Assembly: GCF_003129905.1 (NCBI RefSeq)
Contig: NZ_QFFM01000002.1
Span: 1-64,000 of the forward strand
Direction: 5' to 3'
Source: Bifidobacterium callitrichidarum
GTDB lineage: Bacteria; Actinomycetota; Actinomycetes; Actinomycetales; Bifidobacteriaceae
Length of the DNA: 64,000 bases
Position numbers and translations under genes: made by a program. Under the pieces are notes generated by a model, which saw only the letters and a program-made list of their open reading frames with translations, was not told where the DNA came from and did not search any database. The stretch's first letter is position 1, and each line of letters opens with the position of its first letter. This document shows positions 36,567 to 45,129 of the stretch, piece after piece.

Positions 36567-37370
36567 ATGGCGTCCAAGCGCATTCCGCTGGTGGCCGGCA
36601 ACTGGAAGATGAACTTCGATCATCTGGAGGCCACCTACTTCGTGCAGAAGCTGGCTTGGCTGCTCAGAGACGCCCACTTCGACTTCAAACGGTGCGAGGT
36701 AGCACTGTTCCCCTCCTTCACCTCCCTGCGTAGCGTGCAGGTGCTCGTCGAGGCCGACCGCCTGCATCTCACCTATGGCGCGCAATCCGTGTCCGTGACC
36801 ACGCAAGGCGCCTTCACCGGCGATGTCTCCGCGGACATGATTGCCCACCTCGGTTGCTCGTACGTCATCGTCGGCCATTCCGAACGCCGCAAATACCATC
36901 CCGAGGACGACGCCAACATCGTCGATCAGGTGCGCGCCGTGCTCGCGGCCGGCATGCAGCCGATCCTGTGCGTGGGCGAAAGCTACGAGGAGCGCCGCCA
37001 GGGCATCGAACTCGACTTCGCCGTGGGCCAGGTCCGCGACGTCACCCGCGACCTGAGCGACGAGGAGACCGCCAAACTCATCGTGGCCTACGAACCGGTC
37101 TGGGCCATCGGCACCGGCATGGTGGCCACCCCGCAATCCGCGCAGGACGCATCCGAGGCCATCCGCGCGGACCTCAAATCCACTTTCGGGGCGGAGGTCA
37201 GCGAATCCGTGCGCATCCTCTACGGCGGATCGGTCACCTCCAAGAACGCCGCCGAACTCATCCGTCAGCCCGACGTGGACGGATTCCTCATCGGAGGCGC
37301 CGCGCTGGACGCCGATGAGCTGGCCAGAATCGCACGTCTCGCCCTGAAATCGACCCAATTACGGAAATAA
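36567..37370 (+). CDS. tpiA: Triosephosphate isomerase
   Basis: Interconverts dihydroxyacetone phosphate and glyceraldehyde 3-phosphate. The 267-residue protein has the active-site residues in AGNWKMN (Lys), VGHSERR (His) and VAYEPVWAIGTG (Glu), and the phosphate loop LYGGSV. ATG 36567 follows AGGGAGG. secG follows after 74 bases with its own promoter-like sequence. Confidence 0.98.
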   Translation: MASKRIPLVAGNWKMNFDHLEATYFVQKLAWLLRDAHFDFKRCEVALFPSFTSLRSVQVLVEADRLHLTYGAQSVSVTTQGAFTGDVSADMIAHLGCSYVIVGHSERRKYHPEDDANIVDQVRAVLAAGMQPILCVGESYEERRQGIELDFAVGQVRDVTRDLSDEETAKLIVAYEPVWAIGTGMVATPQSAQDASEAIRADLKSTFGAEVSESVRILYGGSVTSKNAAELIRQPDVDGFLIGGAALDADELARIARLALKSTQLRK

Positions 37371-37444
37371 TGCGAGAACGTACGGCGTTTTTCCGACGCC
37401 TGCGCTATGCTAGTCAACAGTTTGTTACACATCGGAGGTTACCT

Positions 37445-37693
37445 GTGACCGCTCTTAAGATCACGCTGCAAATCGTAGTCGTTCTGCTCAGCGCCCTGCT
37501 GACGCTGCTCATCCTCATGCACAAGGGCAAGGGCGGCGGTCTGTCGGATATGTTCGGCGGCGGCCTGACCCAGAACGCCGGTACCTCCGGCGTGGCCGAG
37601 AAGAACCTGAACCGTTGGACCGTGATCATCGCCCTGCTGTGGGTTGTCCTGATCATCGGCCTCGACATGATGACCAAGTTCAACCTCGGCTGA
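37445..37693 (+). CDS. secG: Preprotein translocase subunit SecG
   Basis: Small membrane partner of SecY. The 82-residue protein has two hydrophobic helices (about 5-24 and 57-77) flanking the conserved GKGGGLSDMFGGG loop. The start is GTG 37445, supported by GGAGG five bases upstream; the in-frame ATG at 37370 lacks a site and would add an unlikely basic extension. Its place after tpiA is the usual actinobacterial one. Confidence 0.93.
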   Translation: MTALKITLQIVVVLLSALLTLLILMHKGKGGGLSDMFGGGLTQNAGTSGVAEKNLNRWTVIIALLWVVLIIGLDMMTKFNLG

Positions 37694-37712
37694 TTATATC
37701 AATCGTGAGTTC

Positions 37713-37751
37713 TGCGACCCATGACCCATCACCGGTCATGGGTCGCATTCG
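37713..37751 (+). terminator. Terminator after secG
   Basis: TGCGACCCATGAC (37713-37725) pairs perfectly with GTCATGGGTCGCA (37735-37747), followed by TTCGTTT. It separates the secG transcript from ldh. Confidence 0.85.
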
Positions 37752-37835
37752 TTTGCGCGTGCCTTCGCATATCGATTGGCGGGCACGCAGGTAATCCGAC
37801 GAGCAAGTAAGGGCAAGTAAGGAGACAACAGACCC

Positions 37836-38786
37836 ATGGTCACCATGAACCGCAACAAAGTCGTCATCGTCGGCACCGGCCAGGTGGGAGCCACCGCCGC
37901 GTTCGGCATCGTCACGCACGGTCTGTGCAACGAGCTGGTGCTCATCGACCATTTCGCGGCCAAGGCGCTGGGGGAGGCCCACGACCTTGACGACGGCAGC
38001 GAATTCCAGGACCGTCACGTCAAGGTGCGCGCCGGCGATTACGCCGACTGCAAGGACGCGGACATCGTGGTCATCACCGTGGGCCGCAAGCCGCCGGCCA
38101 ACTCCACGCGACTCGCCGAACTCGGCTTCACGGTCGGACTCGTGGGCGAAGTGGTGGATAACGTCATGGCTTCCGGCTTCGATGGCGTGATCGTCATGGT
38201 CTCCAATCCGGTGGACGTGATGGCCTGGTACGCCTGGAAACGTTCCGGCCTGCCCCGCACGCAGGTGCTCGGCACCGGCACCGCGCTCGACACCTCCCGC
38301 CTCAAGACCATCATCGGCGAGGAGACCGGCCTCGACCCGCGCAACGTGGGCGGCTTCGTGATGGGCGAGCACGGCGACTCCCAGTTCACCGCATGGTCCA
38401 CCGTCTCCCTCGGTGGCAAGCCGTTCGCCAGGTTCCTTGCGGACAACCAGGACCGCTTCGCCTCCGTCTCCACCGCCGAAATCGAGGAGAAGACCCGCAT
38501 GCGCGGCAACGAGATCGTGGCGGCCAAGGGCGGCACGAACTTCGGCATCGCCTCCACCGTGGCCGGCATCGTGCAGACCATCCTGTGGGACGAACGCCGC
38601 ATCGTGCCCGTCTCCACGCTGCTCGACGGCGAATACGGCGAACATGACGTGTTCCTGGGAGTGCCCACCGAACTGCGCGCCAACGGCGCCAACGAAATCG
38701 TCGAACTCGAACTCAACGCCGAGGAACAGGCCAAGCTCCACCACTCCGCCGAGCTGGTCCGCTCCTACTGTGAGGGACTGCTGTGA
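37836..38786 (+). CDS. ldh: L-lactate dehydrogenase
   Basis: Reduces pyruvate to L-lactate, one of the two main end products of bifidobacteria. The 316-residue enzyme has the NAD-binding GTGQVGATA (13-21) and the catalytic His179 in MGEHGDSQ. It closely resembles the B. longum enzyme I remember under this N-terminus (MVTMNRNKVVIVGTGQ). ATG 37836 is preceded by AAGTAAGGAG. Its stop overlaps the start of the HAD gene, so at least these two are cotranscribed. Confidence 0.96.
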   Translation: MVTMNRNKVVIVGTGQVGATAAFGIVTHGLCNELVLIDHFAAKALGEAHDLDDGSEFQDRHVKVRAGDYADCKDADIVVITVGRKPPANSTRLAELGFTVGLVGEVVDNVMASGFDGVIVMVSNPVDVMAWYAWKRSGLPRTQVLGTGTALDTSRLKTIIGEETGLDPRNVGGFVMGEHGDSQFTAWSTVSLGGKPFARFLADNQDRFASVSTAEIEEKTRMRGNEIVAAKGGTNFGIASTVAGIVQTILWDERRIVPVSTLLDGEYGEHDVFLGVPTELRANGANEIVELELNAEEQAKLHHSAELVRSYCEGLL

Positions 38787-39649
38787 CGGGCGGCACCGGC
38801 ACCGACCGCACCGTCGGCACCGCACGCCCGCGACTGCTGGTCGCCGACCTCGACGGCACTCTGCTGCACGACGCCGAAGTGTTCGAAGACCGTGACATCA
38901 CCCGACGCAGCATCGAAACCATCGAACGCGCCCATGATGCCGGCTACCTGTTCGCCATCGCCACCGCCCGCCCGGTCAGCACCGGCCTGCGGTTCGCGAA
39001 ACAGCTGCTGGTCGACGCCGTGATCTACCTCAACGGCGCGCTCATCGACTTCGATCCCGCGGCCAACTCCGATTTCGACCTGCTCACCTCTGCCAATCTG
39101 CCGGCGGACGGCAGCCTGGTCAAGATCGGATTTCCCGCAAGCCGCGCCTGCGAAGTCTGCCTGATGCTGCTGGAACACATGCCGGACCTGAAACTCGGCA
39201 TCGTGATGAACGACGTGCGATACACCAACTTCGACATCAGCGTGTACTGGAAGACCCAGACCTTCCGCTACACCGACTTCCACGACGTGCCCGACGGTGT
39301 GGCCGACAAGATCACGATCTTTCCCGAAGCCGACCAGTGGGACGCATTGCGTCCGCTGATCCCCGGGGACTTCGAGATCTCGATCAGCGAAGGCGTCATG
39401 TGGATGCTCATGAATCCCGAGGCCAACAAGGAACATGCGTTGCGCCTGCTGTGCGAACGCATGGGCGTGTCCCCGGAGGAGACCGTGGCCTTCGGCGACG
39501 ACCTCATCGACATCGACATGATGCGCGCGGCCGGCCGAGGAGTGGCAGTGGCCAACGCCAATCCGAAGGTGCTCGCCATCGCCGATGAGGTCTGCCCGTC
39601 CAACAACGAGGACGGCGTGGCCCAATGGATTGAGGCCCAACTACAGTAG
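38783..39649 (+). CDS. Cof-type HAD-superfamily phosphatase
   Basis: A 288-residue hydrolase of the HAD superfamily. Motif I is VADLDGTLLH near residue 17 and the C-terminal motif is FGDDLIDIDMM, followed by ANANPKVLAIADEVCPSNNEDGV, the classic Cof-subfamily ending. Such enzymes remove phosphate from sugars or cofactors; the substrate is unknown. The start is GTG 38783, overlapping the ldh stop (GTGA), with GAGGGA five bases upstream. The next gene starts six bases after its stop. Confidence 0.9.
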   Translation: MTGGTGTDRTVGTARPRLLVADLDGTLLHDAEVFEDRDITRRSIETIERAHDAGYLFAIATARPVSTGLRFAKQLLVDAVIYLNGALIDFDPAANSDFDLLTSANLPADGSLVKIGFPASRACEVCLMLLEHMPDLKLGIVMNDVRYTNFDISVYWKTQTFRYTDFHDVPDGVADKITIFPEADQWDALRPLIPGDFEISISEGVMWMLMNPEANKEHALRLLCERMGVSPEETVAFGDDLIDIDMMRAAGRGVAVANANPKVLAIADEVCPSNNEDGVAQWIEAQLQ

Positions 39650-39654
39650 GAGGC

Positions 39655-40719
39655 ATGGTGAACAGTTCCATGCACGATCATGCCGTGGGTGCCCTGCTCG
39701 GGCTCGCCATCGGCGACGCACTGGGCATGCCCACGCAAAGCATGTCACCCGCACAGATCAGGGCCGCATACGGTGTCAGGCCGGTAGGCGCGTTCGTGGA
39801 CGCATGCCCGAACCAACCCATCGCCCCGGATATGCGGGCCGGCTCGGTCACGGACGACACCGAACAGGCGTTGCTGCTGGCCGAACAGCTCATCGACGGC
39901 GACGGCGAGCTTGACATCCGTCAATACGCCTACGCGCTGCTCAATTGGGAGGACGACATGCGGGCCAAAGGCTCGCTCGACCTGCTCGGCCCTTCCACCA
40001 AACGCGCGCTCGAACAGTTCAAGGCCGGCGTGGATGTGGAAAGGACCGGCATCCTCGGCACCACCAACGGCGGGGCCATGCGCGCCTGCCCCATCGGCAT
40101 CGCCAACCGCCCCGACCCGCACCTGGCCGAAATCGCCCGCCGCTCCACCATCGTGACGCACAACACCGAACAGGGTCTCGAATCCACGATGCTCGTGGCC
40201 GCCGCCGTCAGTTACGGCATCGAAGGCTCCGAACCGGTGGAAGCCATGCTCATGGCCTGCAACTACGTGACCGCCTACCTGGCCATGCGAAAGTTCGAAG
40301 GGCACGGCGTGGGGCACTGGTCGCCCAAGGCCTCCGTACTGGCACGCACCCGCTGGGCCATCAACTGGGCCCGTGCCCATACCGGCGACGCCTCGCCCGA
40401 CCTCTACGACCATGACATGTTCGCCGAGCAGTTGCGTGCCATCATCGGCACCAGCGTGGAGGCCAATGAATCCGTGCCGGCCGCGTTCGCCATCGCCACC
40501 CGGTACGCCGATCGTCCCTATGACGCGCTCGTCGTGGCCGCCAACCTCGGCGGCGACACCGACACGATTGCCGCGATGACCGGTGCCATCCTCGGCGCGG
40601 TGCACGGAGCGGATGCCTTCCCCGAAACGATGGCCCGCACGGTCCAGGAAATCAACGTACTGGACCTCGCGTCCACGGCCGACCGGCTGCTGGCGCTCTC
40701 CGATAGGAGGAATATATGA
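39655..40719 (+). CDS. ADP-ribosylglycohydrolase-family protein
   Basis: A 354-residue all-helical protein of the ARH/DraG family. Metal-binding motifs are present: GLAIGDALGMP near the start, SVTDDTEQALLLA, and GGDTDTIAAMTGAILGA near the C-terminus. The family cleaves ADP-ribose from proteins or other N-glycosidic ADP-ribose or ribosyl bonds. ATG 39655 is one base from AGGAGG; GTG 39658 at four bases is an alternative. Its stop overlaps the start of the PfkB kinase gene (ATGA), suggesting that the two act in sequence. Confidence 0.9.
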   Translation: MVNSSMHDHAVGALLGLAIGDALGMPTQSMSPAQIRAAYGVRPVGAFVDACPNQPIAPDMRAGSVTDDTEQALLLAEQLIDGDGELDIRQYAYALLNWEDDMRAKGSLDLLGPSTKRALEQFKAGVDVERTGILGTTNGGAMRACPIGIANRPDPHLAEIARRSTIVTHNTEQGLESTMLVAAAVSYGIEGSEPVEAMLMACNYVTAYLAMRKFEGHGVGHWSPKASVLARTRWAINWARAHTGDASPDLYDHDMFAEQLRAIIGTSVEANESVPAAFAIATRYADRPYDALVVAANLGGDTDTIAAMTGAILGAVHGADAFPETMARTVQEINVLDLASTADRLLALSDRRNI

Positions 40720-41795
40720 GCGTGGGCGAGTCGGATGAGCGGCCGGCCAAGATGTCGTCGGGGGAGAGCGGCCCGCAAGGCGATGCCTGTGCCAATGGCC
40801 GGGTGATCAGCCTAGGCCAGATGCTCGTGGACCTGACCATGCGCATCGACCGCGTGCCCGAACCAGGCGGCGACGCCTTCGCGGACGAGGCCGTGGCCCG
40901 TGTGGGTTCCAGCTTCAACATCCTGCACGCCGTACGCCAGATGGGCGTCGGCGCCGCACACGGCGGCATCATCGGCACCGGCCCGTGGGCCACACAGATT
41001 CGTGACGCACTGTCCGGCGACGGCATCGAACACATCGGCCTGACCGACCTGGCCCGCGATTCGGGCATCTGCATCGCCATGACCGACGCCCGCGCCGAAC
41101 GCACGTTCGTGACGGTGCGCGGCGCCGAAACCCAAGGTGACGGACATTGCTTCGACGGCATCGCGCCCGCTGACGGCGACATCGTGCATATCAACGGATA
41201 CACGTTCGCCCACCCCACCTCACGCGGATTGCTGTCGTTCTTGGAACGCTACCGTTCGCACCGGTTCACCACGGTGTTCGACCCGTCATCCGTGGCTGCC
41301 GGTGCCGAGGACCGTCTGCTCGGCGCGATCATCGAACATCGGCCGATCTGGTCATGCAACTACGAGGAATCGCTGGCGTTGGCCCGTCGACTCGGGCTGG
41401 GCAACGACTTCCATCGGTATGTCGAACGCTCCGGCGTCGAGGTCGCCGGGGACAACGCCGACAAGCCATCGCCGCTGGGTGACGCCGGACTGATGTGCGC
41501 CGCGCTGAGCGAACGGCTGCATGCCCCGGTGATCGTGCGATCCGGTGCGGCCGGCGCATGGGTGTGCCCCGAAGCGGGGGAGCGGGCCGAACTCGTACCG
41601 TCCACCCACGTGCACGCCGTGGACACCAATGGCGCAGGCGACTGCCATGTGGGCGTGATGAGCGCGGAACTCATCCACGGTGCATCCCTACTGGATGCGG
41701 TGCGCGTGGCCAACGTGGCCGCCGCCATCTCCGTGACCCGCCGCGGTCCCGCCACCTGCCCGGCCCGGAGTGAAATCGAACCGCTGCTGAAATAG
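40716..41795 (+). CDS. PfkB-family carbohydrate or nucleoside kinase
   Basis: A 359-residue ribokinase-like protein. The ATP-site signature DTNGAGDCHVGVM with the catalytic Asp is near residue 310, and the N-terminal GGDAF-type glycine motif reads PEPGGDAFADEA. The substrate may be ribose, a nucleoside or another sugar. It overlaps the ADP-ribosylglycohydrolase by four bases, with AGGAGG upstream of ATG 40716, so both are translated together. A plausible but unproven job is to phosphorylate the sugar that the hydrolase releases. Confidence 0.9.
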   Translation: MSVGESDERPAKMSSGESGPQGDACANGRVISLGQMLVDLTMRIDRVPEPGGDAFADEAVARVGSSFNILHAVRQMGVGAAHGGIIGTGPWATQIRDALSGDGIEHIGLTDLARDSGICIAMTDARAERTFVTVRGAETQGDGHCFDGIAPADGDIVHINGYTFAHPTSRGLLSFLERYRSHRFTTVFDPSSVAAGAEDRLLGAIIEHRPIWSCNYEESLALARRLGLGNDFHRYVERSGVEVAGDNADKPSPLGDAGLMCAALSERLHAPVIVRSGAAGAWVCPEAGERAELVPSTHVHAVDTNGAGDCHVGVMSAELIHGASLLDAVRVANVAAAISVTRRGPATCPARSEIEPLLK

Positions 41796-41818
41796 CGTCC
41801 AAAAATCACACGCCGTAA

Positions 41819-41877
41819 TTGAACTGTGTTTGAACTGGGCGTATGCTTTGAACCGTTGTTCAAAAAGGAAATTGAAC
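41819..41877. promoter_or_regulatory. Cluster of TTGAAC sites with one palindrome
   Basis: TTGAAC occurs at 41819, 41830, 41848 and 41872; the third pairs with GTTCAA to give the perfect dyad TTGAAC-CGTT-GTTCAA (41848-41863). Three further copies lie inside the gene at 42125, 42221 and 42392. Such a cluster just before a gene whose product has a Cro/CI-type HTH suggests autoregulation. The dyad resembles a LexA box but lacks the required CG. Confidence 0.5.
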
Positions 41878-41890
41878 TTCGGTTGGAGGC

Positions 41891-43498
41891 ATGATGAGCG
41901 TATCGGTGTTCGCGGAACGTCTGCGCAATGCGATGAACAGCAGGGGACTGAAGCAGATCGACTTGGTGCATGCGGCCGAACGCCGTGGCGTCAAAATGGG
42001 CAAGAGCCATATCAGTCAGTACGTGTCCGGCAAGACCATGCCGAGGGAAGACGTGCTGTCATTCCTCGCCGATGAGCTTGACGTGGATGCGAACTGGCTG
42101 CGCGGCGAGGAATCCACCCCGCAATTGAACCAGGATGCTCCCCGACCAGCGCATGACAACGATGTCACCGGTAATCGTGACAACGATATCATCACCATAT
42201 CCGGAAATGAGGCGTTGAAATTGAACCACAATGAACCAGCGGGAACCCATCCCGTCGACAACGAAATCCCCGCCGGCCGCCGCCGTACCTTCGGCAAGTC
42301 CCACAAGTTGGATAACGTGCTCTACGACGTACGCGGCCCGGTGGTGGATGAGGCGGCCCGCATGGAGGCGGACGGCACACACATCCTGAAATTGAACATC
42401 GGCAATCCGGCCCCGTTCGGATTCCGCACGCCGGACGAGGTCGTCTATGACATGGCGCACCAGCTGACCGACACCGAAGGCTACTCACCGTCCAAGGGAT
42501 TGTTCTCCGCACGCAAGGCCATCATGCAGTACGCGCAGCTCAAGAACCTGCCGAACGTCACCATCGACGACATTTACACCGGCAACGGCGTCAGCGAGCT
42601 CATCAACCTGTGCATGTCCGCACTGCTGGACGACGGCGACGAAGTGCTCATCCCCAGCCCCGACTACCCGCTGTGGACCGCATGCGTGAACCTGGCCGGC
42701 GGTACCGCCGTGCACTACGTGTGCGACGAGCAGTCCGAATGGTATCCGGACCTCGACGACATCCGCGCCAAGATCACCGACCGCACGGTGGCCATCGTGC
42801 TCATCAATCCGAACAACCCCACCGGCGCGCTCTACCCGAAGGAAGTGCTGCAGGAGATCGTGGAGATCGCTCGCGAGCACCAGCTCATGATCTTCTCCGA
42901 CGAGATCTACGACCGCCTCGTCATGGACGGGCTCACGCACACGTCCATCGCCTCGCTCGCGCCCGACCTGTTCTGCGTGACGTTCTCCGGCCTGTCCAAG
43001 TCGCATATGATCGCCGGCTACCGCGTCGGCTGGATGGTGCTGTCCGGCAACAAGCGCATCGCCAAGGACTACATCGAAGGCCTGAACATGCTGGCGAACA
43101 TGCGCATCTGCTCGAACGTGCCCGCACAGTCGATCGTGCAGACCGCACTCGGCGGCCATCAGAGCGTCAACGACTACATCGTGCCCGGCGGACGTTTGTA
43201 CGAGCAGCGCGAGTACATCTACAACGCCATCAATTCGATTCCGGGCCTGACCGCCGTAAAACCGAAGGCCGCGTTCTACATCTTCCCGAAGATCGACGTG
43301 AAGAAGTTCAATATCCGCGACGACGAGCAGTTCGCCCTTGACCTGCTCCATGACGAGCGCATCCTCATCACCCGTGGTGGCGGCTTCAACTGGAGTGAGC
43401 CGGACCACTTCCGCATCGTCTACCTGCCGCGCATCGAAGTGCTTAAGGACGCCACTGCCAAGATCGCGAACTTCTTCAGCTACTACTGGCAGGCGTGA
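41891..43498 (+). CDS. XRE-family HTH fused to an AlaA-like aminotransferase
   Basis: A 535-residue fusion. Residues 8-72 form a Cro/CI helix-turn-helix (ERLRNAMNSRGLKQIDLV...HISQYVSGKTMPREDVLSFLADEL). A polar linker spans about 73-135. Residues 138-535 are a complete class I aminotransferase resembling AlaA, with NPNNPTGA, SDEIYDRL and the PLP Lys370 in SGLSKSHMIAGYRVGW. It may be a transaminase (glutamate-pyruvate type) that also regulates, in the manner of MocR proteins but with a different HTH class. GGAGG is one base from ATG 41891 and four from ATG 41894, so the start could be either. Confidence 0.9.
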   Translation: MMSVSVFAERLRNAMNSRGLKQIDLVHAAERRGVKMGKSHISQYVSGKTMPREDVLSFLADELDVDANWLRGEESTPQLNQDAPRPAHDNDVTGNRDNDIITISGNEALKLNHNEPAGTHPVDNEIPAGRRRTFGKSHKLDNVLYDVRGPVVDEAARMEADGTHILKLNIGNPAPFGFRTPDEVVYDMAHQLTDTEGYSPSKGLFSARKAIMQYAQLKNLPNVTIDDIYTGNGVSELINLCMSALLDDGDEVLIPSPDYPLWTACVNLAGGTAVHYVCDEQSEWYPDLDDIRAKITDRTVAIVLINPNNPTGALYPKEVLQEIVEIAREHQLMIFSDEIYDRLVMDGLTHTSIASLAPDLFCVTFSGLSKSHMIAGYRVGWMVLSGNKRIAKDYIEGLNMLANMRICSNVPAQSIVQTALGGHQSVNDYIVPGGRLYEQREYIYNAINSIPGLTAVKPKAAFYIFPKIDVKKFNIRDDEQFALDLLHDERILITRGGGFNWSEPDHFRIVYLPRIEVLKDATAKIANFFSYYWQA

Positions 43499-43501
43499 TA
43501 G

Positions 43502-43532
43502 TTTTGGCTCCCCTCAGCGAGGGGAGCCAAAA
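43502..43532. terminator. Bidirectional terminator (GGCTCCCCTC hairpin)
   Basis: TTTTGGCTCCCCTC and its complement pair with a 3-base loop and have T/A tracts on both sides. It lies between two convergent genes and should terminate both. Confidence 0.85.
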
Positions 43533-43536
43533 AATA

Positions 43537-44649
43537 CTAGTCTTGCCATACCTCTTCCGAAATGGAACGGACCAGGGCGATCTTGGCCCACTGCTGGGCT
43601 TCGGTCAGGTGGTTGCCTTCCTCGGTGGAGGCGAAACCGCACTGCGTGGACAGGCACAGGCGATCCAACGGCACGTACTGCGCAGCTTCGGCGATACGCG
43701 CCTTGATGGCCTCGGGATCCTCAAGCTCCGGCTTCTTCGAGGTGATGAGGCCCAGCACCACCTTCTTGTCCCCGGACACCTTGGCCAGCGGCTCGAAATC
43801 GCCGGAGCGGTCGTCGTCGAACTCCAGGTAGTAGGCGGCCACGTTCTCCTCGCCGAAGAGCACATCCGCCACCTGGCCGTAACCGCCGGCGGAGAACCAC
43901 TGCGACTGGTAGTTGCCGCGGCAGATGTGGGTGGTGACCACCATATCCTCCGGTACGGCGGCGATCACCGCGTTGTTCACGGCCGCGTACTGACGCTGCA
44001 CGGTCTTGGCGTCCACGCCGAACACCGTGTCCTTGAAATCTTCGGACACGAATGCGCCCCACGTGCAGTCGTCGAACTGCAGCGTGCGACAGCCGGCCTC
44101 ATACAGATCGTGCGCCACCTGGATGTAGGCGTCGGCGATGGCCTGGGCCAGCGCATCATTGTCCTTATACGGATTCACGGCCTCCTCGGCGATGCCCTGC
44201 TGAAGCACGAACAGCGTCTGGGCAGGGGAGGGCACGGTCTGTTTGGCGATGGTGTTCTCATCCTCCAGGGCCTTGACGAAACGGTAGTGCTCCACGAACG
44301 GGTGGTTCTCACCACTGATCTCGCCATCCACGCCGGCGGCCTCGACCACGGCGGTGCCGTCCGAACCCTTGAACTGGATGGGGGCGGTGCCACGGCGGAC
44401 GCCCTGCAGTCCCCACATGAAATCGAGATGCCAGTAAGCGCGACGGAACTCGCCATCCGTGATCACGTGCAGGCCGGCGGACTTCTGCTTGGCCACCAGC
44501 TCGGTGATCGCCTTGTCCTCGACGGCCTTGAGCTCCGCCGCGTCGATGTGGCCGGCCTCGAAGTCGGCGCGTGCGGCCTTGAGCTCGGCCGGGCGCAGAT
44601 AGCTGCCCACCACATCCGCGCGGAACGGGGCGTTGTGCTGATAGGTCAT
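43537..44649 (-). CDS. Cobalamin-independent methionine synthase-like protein (YxjG/MetE C-terminal type)
   Basis: A 370-residue protein equal to the C-terminal catalytic half of MetE. The zinc ligands are present: HIC (His241, Cys243) and Cys337 in STQCGFAST, and the start MTYQHNAPFRADVVGSYLRP fits the YxjG/YxjH group. These probably transfer a methyl group to homocysteine, but the methyl donor of the short forms is not settled. ATG 44649 was chosen for AAAGGAG eight bases upstream; a longer frame exists but is not conserved-looking. It faces a shared hairpin at its 3' end. Confidence 0.9.
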   Translation of the reverse strand: MTYQHNAPFRADVVGSYLRPAELKAARADFEAGHIDAAELKAVEDKAITELVAKQKSAGLHVITDGEFRRAYWHLDFMWGLQGVRRGTAPIQFKGSDGTAVVEAAGVDGEISGENHPFVEHYRFVKALEDENTIAKQTVPSPAQTLFVLQQGIAEEAVNPYKDNDALAQAIADAYIQVAHDLYEAGCRTLQFDDCTWGAFVSEDFKDTVFGVDAKTVQRQYAAVNNAVIAAVPEDMVVTTHICRGNYQSQWFSAGGYGQVADVLFGEENVAAYYLEFDDDRSGDFEPLAKVSGDKKVVLGLITSKKPELEDPEAIKARIAEAAQYVPLDRLCLSTQCGFASTEEGNHLTEAQQWAKIALVRSISEEVWQD

Positions 44650-45129
44650 GTGACTTGCTCCTTTGTCTGAGCGCGGCATGCCGTGGCGCGCGATAAGCGA
44701 CGTGCGATGCGGCATTGCCTGCGATTGCGGTACCGGCGTCGGTCGCGGTCGCGCAATCCTTGCGCGGGGCGAACAGACGCATACGTTGCGTACCTTAGCA
44801 GCGCGACGGCCACACTGTCCGCAACCGTCTCACTGGATGTGACGGGCCGATTTCGTCTGATGAACATATTCCCCTGATGATGGTCCCGCGAACCATGCCC
44901 TGCGATTATGCCTGGCGGTGCGGTCCAGGCATTTGACCCGAAACCGGCATGACCATACGCTGAAGGCGATCATGAAGCTCGACGGATGGGTGCGTCGGGC
45001 CGAGCGCGACGGTCTTCTCGTTCTGTGTCTTTCCGGTGGTAGGACTGCCGGACCGGGAGACCGAGCGGGATATGGTCCGGCAAACCTGTAGACACGACCG
45101 CGCATGCGGCAGAAATGAGGGAGATCACA
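44650..45129. other. 480-base divergent intergenic region
   Basis: It separates the MetE-like gene (minus) from the carboxymuconolactone decarboxylase-family gene (plus) and must hold both promoters. The right end carries the structured element described separately. I saw no ORF that looks real and no recognisable riboswitch for methionine metabolism on the minus strand. Confidence 0.5.
45025..45095 (+). promoter_or_regulatory. Candidate structured leader RNA
   Basis: GTGTCT (45025-45030) pairs with AGACAC (45090-45095) and encloses a perfect 9-bp stem TGCCGGACC/GGTCCGGCA (45046-45054/45074-45082) with a 19-base purine-rich loop. A further AGG/CCT pairing may lie between. The closing stem ends 34 bases before the start codon. 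It resembles a small riboswitch or protein-binding leader but I could not match it to a named class. Confidence 0.4.

Noticed and set aside
41848-41863. TTGAAC-CGTT-GTTCAA as a LexA box
   Set aside because: Actinobacterial LexA needs the CG of TCGAAC/GTTCGA; both halves have T/A there, and the other TTGAAC copies nearby point to a different regulator.
44650-44950. A SAM or related riboswitch upstream of the MetE-like gene (minus strand)
   Set aside because: I looked for paired stems with known SAM or SAH riboswitch cores and saw none that could be supported.
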